DNA from: Halorubrum lacusprofundi ATCC 49239
GTDB lineage: Archaea; Halobacteriota; Halobacteria; Halobacteriales; Haloferacaceae
Assembly (NCBI RefSeq): GCF_000022205.1
Contig: NC_012029.1
Span: forward strand, 806,001 to 870,000
DNA: 64,000 nucleotides
Direction: 5' to 3'
Part shown: in pieces, positions 57,767-64,000 of the stretch
How the letters are laid out: the number at the start of each line of letters is the position of its first letter
Position numbering within the stretch: the first letter of the stretch is position 1
Program-made: the position numbers and the translations under genes
Notes under the pieces: generated by a model
What the model was told of the DNA's origin: nothing
The model's database searches: none
What the model saw: only the letters and a program-made list of their open reading frames with translations

Positions 57767-59589
57767 AGCTGGTCCTCCGCGGTGGCGAACTTACCGTTCG
57801 CACCGCCGCTCGGCACCATCGGCAGGACGTTCTCCTCGGGATCGACGTGGAAGTCGATCACGGCCGGTCCGTCGTAGTCGAGCGCCTCCTCGACCGCGGG
57901 CGCGACCTCGTCGTAGTCGTCGACGCGGAGTCCGAGCGCGCCGAACGCCTCGGCGAGCTTGTCGAACTCGGGCATCCACGTGTAGTCGGAGGCCATGTGA
58001 CGCCCTTCGTAGAAGGCGTCCTGCCACTGGCGCACCATCCCGATGTACTCGTTGTTGAGCACCGCGATCGTGATATCGAGGTCCTCGCGGACCGCCACCG
58101 ATAGCTCCTGCATCGTCATTAGGAAGGAACCGTCGCCGTCGAAACACACCACCTCGCGGTCCTGCTCACCCATCGTGTCGGCCGCGACGCGCGCGCCGAC
58201 CGCGGCGGGCACGCCGTAGCCCATCGTCCCGAGCCCGTGAGAGGAGATCCACGTCCGGGGCTCCGTGTACGTCCAGAACTGGGAGGCCCACATCTGGTGT
58301 TGGCCGACGCCGGTCGTCACGATGGTGTCGTAGTCGGTCGCCTCGTCGAATGCCTCGACGACGAACTGCGGCTTCAGCGGCTCGTCTTCCGGGGTCGCGT
58401 ACGTGAGCGGGTACGTCTCCTTCCACTCGGCGCACCGGTCGCGCCACGCCTCAGCGTCGGGCGCCTCGCGCACCGCCGCGGTCAGCTGCTCGAGGATGCG
58501 CTCAGCGTCGCCGATCAGCGGGTAGTCGGCGTAGACGTTCTTCGAAATCTCGGCCGGGTCGATGTCGATGTGGACGACCTCGGCCTCCGGGGCGAACGTG
58601 TCGATCCCGCCCGTCAGCCGGTCGTCGAACCGGGTGCCGACCGCGATCAGGCAGTCGGTGTGGGTGATCGCCATGTTGGCGTAGCCGGTGCCGTGCATCC
58701 CGCCCCACGAGAGACAGAGGTCGTCGTCCTCGGGGAACGAGCCGATGCCGGGCATCGTCGTCGTCACGGGGATGCCGTACGACCGTGCGAAGGTGCGCGC
58801 GGCGTCGCTCGCGTCGGCCTTGATCACGCCGCCGCCGAACAGACACACGGGTCGTTCGGCCGCCTCGATCGCGCGGGCGGCGTCCTCGACCGCATCGGCG
58901 TCGGCGTTCGGGTCGGGGTCGGTTCCGGCCGGGGGCGCCGCCGGCCCGGGCGTCTCCTCCGTCTCGGCCTGCGTCACGTCCTTCGGCAGGTCAACGAGCG
59001 TCGGCCCGGGACGGCCCGCGCGCGACAGCTCGAACGCCTCGCCGACGGTGTCGCCGACGGTGTCCGCGCCGTTTGCGAAGTAGTTGTGCTTCGTGATCGG
59101 ACGGGTGACGCCGACCGTGTCGGTCTCTTGGAACGCGTCGTTGCCGACGAACTCGGTGGGCACCTGCCCGGTCAACGCGAGCATCGCGTCGGAGTCCATG
59201 TCGGCGTCGGCGATGCCGGTGACGAGGTTCGTCGCGCCCGGTCCCGAGGTCGCCAGACAGAGTCCCGGTTCGCCGGCCACGACGCCGTAGGCGTCGGCGG
59301 CGTGGGCGGCGCCCTGCTCGTGGGCCATCGTCACGTGGCGGATCGAGGAGTCGTACAGCGCGTCGTAGACGGGCATGATCGCGCCGCCCTGCACGCCGAA
59401 GGCGGTCTCCGCGCCGGCGGCCTCCAGCGCGGCGACGACCGACTCGGCACCGGTCGACACCGGTCCCGTCACGGGACCGTCGGTGTCGCTCGGATCGTCG
59501 GTCTCGGCCGCGACCGACTCGTCCGCGTCCGGCGGATCTTTCGGCTCCTCTGCGTCGTCCTCTCGTGGCTGTGCTGCTGTGTCGCTCAT
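57763..59589 (-). CDS. ilvB: Acetolactate synthase large subunit
   Basis: The 608-residue TPP enzyme has an acidic N-terminal tail of about 45 residues, AETAFGVQGGAIMPVYDAL, the catalytic Glu in AHEQGAAHAADAYG, and the TPP/Mg motif CFDGDGSFLMTMQELSVA with NNEYIGMVRQWQ. It condenses two pyruvates, or pyruvate with 2-oxobutyrate, for Val/Leu and Ile. It is the first protein of the ilvBNC-leuCDB operon, preceded by a 140-nt untranslated stretch with the leader peptide ORF. A nine-codon ORF (MHHRTPPRQ, 59586-59615) ends in an ATGA overlap with the ilvB start. Confidence 0.95.
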   Translation of the reverse strand: MSDTAAQPREDDAEEPKDPPDADESVAAETDDPSDTDGPVTGPVSTGAESVVAALEAAGAETAFGVQGGAIMPVYDALYDSSIRHVTMAHEQGAAHAADAYGVVAGEPGLCLATSGPGATNLVTGIADADMDSDAMLALTGQVPTEFVGNDAFQETDTVGVTRPITKHNYFANGADTVGDTVGEAFELSRAGRPGPTLVDLPKDVTQAETEETPGPAAPPAGTDPDPNADADAVEDAARAIEAAERPVCLFGGGVIKADASDAARTFARSYGIPVTTTMPGIGSFPEDDDLCLSWGGMHGTGYANMAITHTDCLIAVGTRFDDRLTGGIDTFAPEAEVVHIDIDPAEISKNVYADYPLIGDAERILEQLTAAVREAPDAEAWRDRCAEWKETYPLTYATPEDEPLKPQFVVEAFDEATDYDTIVTTGVGQHQMWASQFWTYTEPRTWISSHGLGTMGYGVPAAVGARVAADTMGEQDREVVCFDGDGSFLMTMQELSVAVREDLDITIAVLNNEYIGMVRQWQDAFYEGRHMASDYTWMPEFDKLAEAFGALGLRVDDYDEVAPAVEEALDYDGPAVIDFHVDPEENVLPMVPSGGANGKFATAEDQL

Positions 59590-59720
59590 TGTCGTGGTGG
59601 TGTTCGGTGGTGCATCTCGCGGGTGTGAGATTCGGTCGGTCCGAACGCCGGGTCGCTGGACGAGGAACGGCTCGCCCGTCGGCGTTCATCGATGCGTGGC
59701 GTCGGTGAGGAAGGGGTGGT

Positions 59721-59740
59721 GTAGGGGATTATACCCCTAC
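59721..59740 (-). promoter_or_regulatory. Perfect inverted repeat with TATA core upstream of ilvB
   Basis: On the minus strand the sequence is GTAGGGGTATAATCCCCTAC, with arms GTAGGGG and CCCCTAC flanking TATAAT. The first arm overlaps the last codons and stop of the leader ORF. It can be read as an RNA hairpin at the end of the leader peptide, or as a DNA operator with a TATA box for a second promoter (start expected about 59703). A similar GGGG-TATAAAT-CCC lies 100 bp away (59825-59838). A second RNA stem, GAACGCCG/CGGCGTTC, is at 59643-59650/59680-59687. Confidence 0.6.
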
Positions 59741-59803
59741 AATGATCGGCGCGACGGCTCCGGCGACAGCGGCGGTCGTCGGAATCGTGGTGTGCCGTCG
59801 CAT
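59729..59803 (-). CDS. Putative Ile/Val-rich leader peptide upstream of ilvB
   Basis: The 24-codon ORF starts MRRHTTIPTT and ends in APIIVGV. Seven of 24 residues are Ile or Val, with five of them in the last twelve codons, and none is Leu. A TATA box (ATTTATA, complement of 59829-59835) is centred 29 nt before its ATG, so a leaderless mRNA would begin at this start. The stop codon lies inside the inverted repeat GTAGGGGTATAATCCCCTAC. The set resembles bacterial ilv attenuator leaders, in which ribosome stalling at Ile/Val codons controls RNA folding. No U-run terminator is visible, so control might be at translation or not exist. Confidence 0.5.
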   Translation of the reverse strand: MRRHTTIPTTAAVAGAVAPIIVGV

Positions 59804-59824
59804 CTCGGCTCCACCAATGCGGCC

Positions 59825-59838
59825 GGGGTATAAATCCC
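59825..59838 (-). promoter_or_regulatory. TATA box of the ilv leader with G/C-run flanks
   Basis: On the plus strand the sequence is GGGGTATAAATCCC. On the minus strand this gives ATTTATA centred 29 nt upstream of the leader ORF ATG at 59803. The G-run and C-run flanks match those of the inverted repeat at 59721-59740, so both could bind the same regulator, about 100 bp apart. The rest of the spacer up to the leuA stop (59957) shows nothing else I can support. Confidence 0.55.
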
Positions 59839-59956
59839 TGTCGGGGAGCGGGACCCGCGGACCGGTTCCGGACGGCGGATCGGGCAGGGTGATCGCCCCC
59901 TGGCGCCGCGTCCGACGGCGGTCGCTCGGCGGGCTCCCCCTTCAGGGAAGCGGCCA

Positions 59957-61181
59957 TCAGATCCGGACCTCCTCCTCCTCGCGGTCGATGTCTGCCTCCT
60001 CGGCGAACCGCTCGACATCGCCGGCAGTCACCTGACGCTTGCCGGAGCCGTACTCCTTGACGCGCTTGGTGATCCGCCGGACCTCGCTGTCCGTCGGGTC
60101 GAAGCCGGCCTCCACCAGGTGCTTGCGCACGCTGTGGGTGCCGGTGTGTTTCCCGAGGACGAACTCGCGTTCGGCCCCGACCATCTCGGGAGTCATCACG
60201 CCGGTCTCGAACGTGTCGGCGTTCTCGATGACGCCGGCGGCGTGGATGCCCGACTCGTGGGCGAACGCGTTTCGCCCGGTGACGGGCTTGTTCGCCGGCA
60301 CCGGGATGTCCGAGGCCTCCTCGACGATCCGGGCCAGCTTGGTGATCTGAGTCGTGTCGATGCCGGTGTCGACGCCGTACACCGATTCGACCGCCATCAC
60401 GACCTCCTCGTAGGCGGCGTTGCCGGCGCGCTCGCCGATCCCGTTGACCGACACCTGCGCCTGCTCCGCGCCGTTCTCGAAGCCCATGACCGCGTTCGCC
60501 GCGGCCATCCCGAAGTCGTCGTGGGTGTGCACGTCGACGCGGGCGTCGGTCGCATTGACGACCGCCTTCACCGTCTTCCCGAAGCTGGTCGGCATCGCGA
60601 CGCCGCACGTGTCCGGGATGTTGATCCAGTCCGTGCCCGCGTCACTGACCGCCTCGACGATCTCTCGCAGGTAGTCGGGGTCGGTCCGCGTCGCGTCCAT
60701 CGGCGAGAACATGCACTCGACGCCGGCATCTTTCACCTGCTCGACGGCGGCGACGGCGCGCTGTTTCGCCTCTTGCCGGGTCGCGTGCATCGAATCCTCC
60801 AGCTGTACGTCGCTGGTGGAGACGAACACGTGGACCATCTCGACGCCGGAGTCGATGGCGGCGTCGATGTCGCCCTCGACGACCCGCGCCAGCCCGCAGA
60901 CGGTAGTGTTCGTCGCGGCGGCGATGTCGCTCACGGCCTCGAACTCCGCGTCCGAGTTCACCGGGAACCCCGCCTCGATGACGTGGGTGTTCATGTCGTC
61001 CAGCGTCGCCGCTATGCGGCGTTTCTCGTCGTAGCTGAACGACGTGCGCGGTGACTGTTCACCGTCTCGTAACGTCGTGTCGAAGATCCGTACAGGACCG
61101 ATATCGATGTTAGAAGCTATCGTGCCCTGGAAGAACTCGATCCGCCGGGGTGTCCGACGAAGCCTCCGTGATGTCTGTCAT
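59957..61181 (-). CDS. leuA: 2-isopropylmalate synthase / citramalate synthase (LeuA family) with apparent +1 frameshift near the start
   Basis: Residues after the frameshift match the LeuA family: RIFDTTLRDGEQSPRTSFSY (metal and catalytic residues), VIEAGFPVNSD, the HxH metal site in DVHTHDDFGMAAANA, and GNAAYEEVVMA. A candidate ATG is at 61181, with a GTTAAG box centred 28 nt upstream (leaderless). From it the frame reads MTDITEASSDTP and stops at 61110. Deleting one C from the CCCC run (61147-61150 on the plus strand) would connect SSDT directly to RRIEFFQGT and the rest. The next in-frame ATG (60994) would omit the catalytic motif. So the gene is either frameshifted, misread, or decoded by +1 frameshifting. 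Confidence 0.8.
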
Positions 61182-61425
61182 CGACTCACAGAAGCACGGT
61201 CGAGAACTTAACGCTTGTGCCGATCACAAAAACGACCCGTTTGGGGAGACCTCGTGGTCGAGCAGCGATCTCAAAAACCGCAAGACAGCAACGTGATCAT
61301 ATGGCCTTATATACATTATACACACACCCAGACGATCGGGGTGATGTGGTTTCGGAACCGGGTTCATAAGGCGAATCGACGTTCGTTTCGTTCCGTTCGA
61401 AGCCGGCGCGCGGTCGGCCCGTGCC
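61182..61425 (-). promoter_or_regulatory. leuA upstream region with TATA-like elements
   Basis: GTTAAG (complement of 61206-61211) is centred about 28 nt before the leuA ATG at 61181. Farther upstream, TATAATGTATATAAGG (complement of about 61306-61321) is a much stronger TATA-rich element, about 130 nt from the ATG, so a second promoter with a long leader is possible. ATTCATAAGG-like sequence near 61364 is weaker. I see no gene in this spacer. Confidence 0.4.
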
Positions 61426-62985
61426 TCAGTTGCTGTTTGCCCACGCAGAGAAACCGCCCTCGATCAGCGTCTCCGCCTGTCGGTCGATGTACTCGCGTTG
61501 GGTGTCGTAGACGGCGGTCTCGAAGTCGTCGCCGGCGCCGAGGCGCTCGCGGACGCGGTCCCGCTTCCAACTCGCCGGCGTCGTCCGATTCGCTACCCGC
61601 CACCGGAGCGGGGCGAGCCACGCGGCGGCCTCCTCGTCGGGACAGCCCGCGGTCCGGAGGCCCGCTTCGGCGTGGTCGAGGAGATCGGCGTACAGCGCGT
61701 CGGTGTCAGTGGTGCGCTCGCCGTCGAGCCCGACCCACTCGATCTCCGCGTCGAGCCCGCCGGCGACCGCGGCGTAGAAGTTGTCGCGGGCGGTCTCCCA
61801 GTCGAGCCCGATGACGGGGTGTTCCTGCTGTGGGAGTGCCTGCATCAGCCCCGCAAACGCCGCCTGGAAGGCGATCGAGTCGCGGACGGTCGGTTGCCCC
61901 GGAATCGGGCGAAACTCGATCCGGGCGTTGGCGCTCGACCGGCTCGCGCCCTCGAAGACGGGACGAACCCACCGCCAGTAGCTGCCGTGTTTCGTCCGGA
62001 ACGTCGCGAACTCGTCGTCGAAGCGGTCGGTCCCCTCAGGCTCCGGCATCGGGATCAGCGTCTCGTCGGCGACGATCCGGTCGACCGCGGTCTCGATGTC
62101 GTGGAACTCCCGCGGAAATCGGACCTTGCCCTCGTCGGTCCGCGCGTTGAGAACGGACTCGAACACGTGGATCCGATTCTCCGTCGCGCCCTCCGCGAGG
62201 ACCCGTTCGCCGTCCCATCCCTCGTCGTACAAGTCTGGCGGGAAGAAGGGGGAGTTGACGCCGAGCGCGAGGAGGGGGCCGGCGATCCGGAGGGCGTAGC
62301 GGAAGTGCTGCGGCAGGGTGTCGGCCTGCGCAACCTGGTAGTGCGGCTGGATCGAGGTGATGAGACTTTCGGGCATCACCGTATCCGCTGCAAGCGACAC
62401 CCCGGGCGCCTTGACAACCGTCCCGCGGTGCTCGTCGCCGCCCGTGTTCGCCATCGCGTGGTACCGGACCGCGTCGCTCATGTTGACGGCGACGGTGACC
62501 CCGTCGACGTCGACGCTGTCCGTGAGGTACCCGCGGGCCGTCTCACCAGTCGGCGGGATGGTCCAGAGGGCGTCCGAGACGAGCCGCATTCCCTCGACGC
62601 CAGCGGTGTTCTCCGCGGCCTCCAGTCGCGCACGGACCTCTGCGAGCTGCGCCCGGAGGCCGTGATCAGAGAGCGGTTGCGGGCTCGTCGACATCTCGGC
62701 GTTGTGGAGCCCGAGCTCCTTCTCGAACCCCATCAGCTCCAGCAGACGGCGGGGGACCCGCATCAGGGCGTACTCGCCCGCTCGTGACTCCTCGCTCCAC
62801 CGCCCGTCGGCGACCGCGTAGAACTCGTACTCGAAGCCCACGATCGACTGGTGGTTGTCGAAGGCGCCGTCGCGGAGCCCCTGTTTGACGATCTCCGCCT
62901 CCTCCTCGGCGCGAGCGTCGAACTCTTCGGGGTCGACCGCGAGCGCCTCACGGACCCCGTCGGCGAGGACGGACTCGGTGCTCAT
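61426..62985 (-). CDS. Glutamate-cysteine ligase family 2 (GCS2)-like protein
   Basis: The 519-residue protein has GFEYEFYAV (the ExE metal/ATP motif of GCS2), LHNAEMSTSPQPL, YHAMANTGGDEHRGTVVKAPGVSL, and the Arg-rich ARIEFRPIPGQPTVRDSIAFQAA near the C-terminus. The GCS2 family joins glutamate to the amino group of cysteine or another amine. Haloarchaea make gamma-glutamylcysteine as their main thiol, so that role is possible, but paralogues exist. A CTTTTTACC box lies about 28 nt before the ATG. It is divergent from the ligase gene. Confidence 0.85.
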   Translation of the reverse strand: MSTESVLADGVREALAVDPEEFDARAEEEAEIVKQGLRDGAFDNHQSIVGFEYEFYAVADGRWSEESRAGEYALMRVPRRLLELMGFEKELGLHNAEMSTSPQPLSDHGLRAQLAEVRARLEAAENTAGVEGMRLVSDALWTIPPTGETARGYLTDSVDVDGVTVAVNMSDAVRYHAMANTGGDEHRGTVVKAPGVSLAADTVMPESLITSIQPHYQVAQADTLPQHFRYALRIAGPLLALGVNSPFFPPDLYDEGWDGERVLAEGATENRIHVFESVLNARTDEGKVRFPREFHDIETAVDRIVADETLIPMPEPEGTDRFDDEFATFRTKHGSYWRWVRPVFEGASRSSANARIEFRPIPGQPTVRDSIAFQAAFAGLMQALPQQEHPVIGLDWETARDNFYAAVAGGLDAEIEWVGLDGERTTDTDALYADLLDHAEAGLRTAGCPDEEAAAWLAPLRWRVANRTTPASWKRDRVRERLGAGDDFETAVYDTQREYIDRQAETLIEGGFSAWANSN

Positions 62986-63147
62986 GGGACGGTCGACGAC
63001 TCCGGCCGGTAAAAAGGTCTGCGCCCGATCGGCGGCGTGGAAGCGATCGGCACGCGGCGTGGAGGACTACGCGGACGATCGCGATGCATCTGCGCCGAGA
63101 TCGACCCGTATCGGGGCGCTTTTGCCGAGCGATCGCCGATTCCGCGC

Positions 63148-64000
63148 ATGGAGTTCGCAGCGTTCGCCGACCGGGCGGAGGAGCTGGCGGCCGAGCCCGC
63201 CGACATCGGAACGACTCGCCTCGTCACCGACCTACTCGGGGCCGCCGGGGGAACCGACGAAAACGACGACGATCTCGCGACGGTCACCCGGTTCCTGCTC
63301 GGCCGCGTCTTCCCGGCCCACGACACCCGGACGCTTGACGTGGGACCGGCCCTCTGTCGCGAGGCGATCGCCCGCGCCGCCGGGCCGAACGTGACCGCCG
63401 ACGACGTGGAGGACCGACTGGCCGAGGAAGGCGAGATCGGTGCGGTCGCAGCAGGCTTCGAGTTCGGCGGCCAGCGAGGGCTCGCCGCCTTCGGCGAGGG
63501 GCGGGACCGGCTCACCGTCGCCGCGGTCGATGCGGAGCTACGCAGGTTGGCGGCCGCCGCCGGCGACGGTAGCGAGTCCCACAAGCGCGACGCCCTGTTC
63601 GGGCTGTTCAACCGGTGTGAGCCTGCCGAGGCGAAGGTTATCGCCCGGCTCGTGCTCGGCGAGATGCGGCTCGGCGTCGGCGAGGGGGCCGTCCGTGACG
63701 CGATCGCAGAGGCGTTTCTCGCGGGGAACCCGGAAGGCGACGAACGTGACGAGAGCGACACCGACGACGATCCGATTCTCCGCGCCGGCGACGAGGCGGT
63801 CGTAGCCGTCGAGCGCGCGCTTCAGGTGACCAACGACTACGGCCGCGTCGCGGTCCTCGCCCGCGATGAGGGGCTCAACGGGCTGCGCGCTGAGGGGCTG
63901 GCGGTCGGCCGACCGGTACAGGCGATGCTCGCGCAGGCCGGGACGGCGACCGACGCGGTCGAGGCGTTCGGCGAGGTCGCCGTCGAGACCAAGTTCGACG
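63148..64000 (+). CDS. lig: ATP-dependent DNA ligase, 5' part (cut by window edge)
   Basis: The first 284 codons lie in the window. The N-terminal DNA-binding domain is visible (MEFAAFADRAEELAAEP, PALCREAIARAAG, FGLFNRCEPAEAKVIARLVLGEMRLGVGEG, ALQVTNDYGRVAVLA), and the last residues VETKFD open motif I (KxDG), where Lys receives AMP. It seals nicks in DNA with ATP, in replication and repair. A TATA-like GCTTTTGCC is centred 27 nt before the ATG. An acidic insertion (DERDESDTDDDP) is present near residue 200. Confidence 0.93.
   Translation, partial: MEFAAFADRAEELAAEPADIGTTRLVTDLLGAAGGTDENDDDLATVTRFLLGRVFPAHDTRTLDVGPALCREAIARAAGPNVTADDVEDRLAEEGEIGAVAAGFEFGGQRGLAAFGEGRDRLTVAAVDAELRRLAAAAGDGSESHKRDALFGLFNRCEPAEAKVIARLVLGEMRLGVGEGAVRDAIAEAFLAGNPEGDERDESDTDDDPILRAGDEAVVAVERALQVTNDYGRVAVLARDEGLNGLRAEGLAVGRPVQAMLAQAGTATDAVEAFGEVAVETKFD

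Noticed and set aside
59586-59615. Nine-codon ORF MHHRTPPRQ ending on the ilvB start as an attenuator peptide
   Set aside because: It has no Ile, Leu or Val and no hairpin of its own. It is mentioned only as possible translational coupling.
60994-60996. ATG at 60994 as the true leuA start
   Set aside because: It would omit the conserved metal-binding RIFDTTLRDGEQ segment, which is present in the DNA just upstream in the same frame.
61271-61300. Short ORF MITLLSCGF upstream of leuA as a leucine leader peptide
   Set aside because: It has two Leu codons, but the nearest TATA element is only about 10 nt upstream of its ATG, so the transcript would begin after the start codon.
1-64000. CRISPR arrays, phage genes, transposases or rRNA
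   Set aside because: I saw no regularly spaced repeats with unique spacers, no transposase or integrase motifs, and no rRNA sequence on either strand.

Overview
The window is a 64 kb chromosomal piece from a haloarchaeon, most likely in or near the Halorubrum/Haloferax group (the genus is my guess). The reasons are a high G+C content, very acidic proteins, an archaeal information-processing gene set (aIF2-beta, aIF6, L31e, L39e, L18Ae, prefoldin alpha, FtsY, SBDS, Dph2, XPD-type helicase, ATP-dependent DNA ligase), and many genes with a TATA-like box centred about 26-30 nt upstream of the start codon, as expected for leaderless haloarchaeal mRNAs. There is no prophage, CRISPR array or intact insertion sequence. 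Most of the window is core genome, with closely packed operons and many 4-nt ATGA/GTGA overlaps.

Layout. 1-10.5 kb: CYTH protein (partial), SlyD-like FKBP, RecA/KaiC-like and MinD-like ATPases, YlbF protein, carboxylesterase, secreted protein, Dph2, SLOG protein, HAD hydrolase, XPD-like helicase. 10.4-17.2 kb: translation block with aIF2-beta, initiator tRNA-Met, acyl-CoA synthetase, FtsY, prefoldin alpha, L18Ae, a deleted ABC transporter remnant, aIF6, L31e and L39e. 17.2-25.5 kb: M20 peptidase, MsrA, RibH, aminotransferase, Usp, GatC-GatA with a small acidic protein, CoaBC. 25.6-34.8 kb: a nine-gene Mrp-type cation/proton antiporter operon with three D-type subunits. 34.9-41.5 kb: an ASPIC/FG-GAP propeller protein, SBDS, YbaK-like deacylase, and a ZnuABC-like metal importer. 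41.5-52.7 kb: DCC protein, DUF123 protein, thioesterase, bifunctional nuclease, membrane HTH regulator, TraB protein, site-2 protease, PurM, nitrite/sulfite reductase, small proteins and an HTH-CBS regulator. 52.8-61.2 kb: the branched-chain amino acid locus leuA - ilvB-ilvN-ilvC-(mini-ORF)-leuC-leuD-leuB on the minus strand. 61.4-64 kb: a GCS2-family ligase and the start of the ATP-dependent DNA ligase gene.

The most unusual signals are in non-coding or near-coding DNA. (1) Upstream of ilvB, a TATA box sits 29 nt before a 24-codon ORF rich in Ile and Val, which ends inside a perfect inverted repeat. This looks like a ribosome-sensing leader or an operator system for the ilv-leu operon. (2) Three intergenic copies (18.4, 19.4 and 48.3 kb) of a repeat family bounded by TTATAAAT-type termini share conserved blocks in fixed order, but internal palindromic modules lie in opposite orientation in different copies. 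(3) leuA appears +1 frameshifted at a CCCC run just after its likely leaderless start. (4) A 24-codon ORF is coupled by ATGA overlaps on both sides between ilvC and leuC. (5) The DUF123 gene has no usual start codon.
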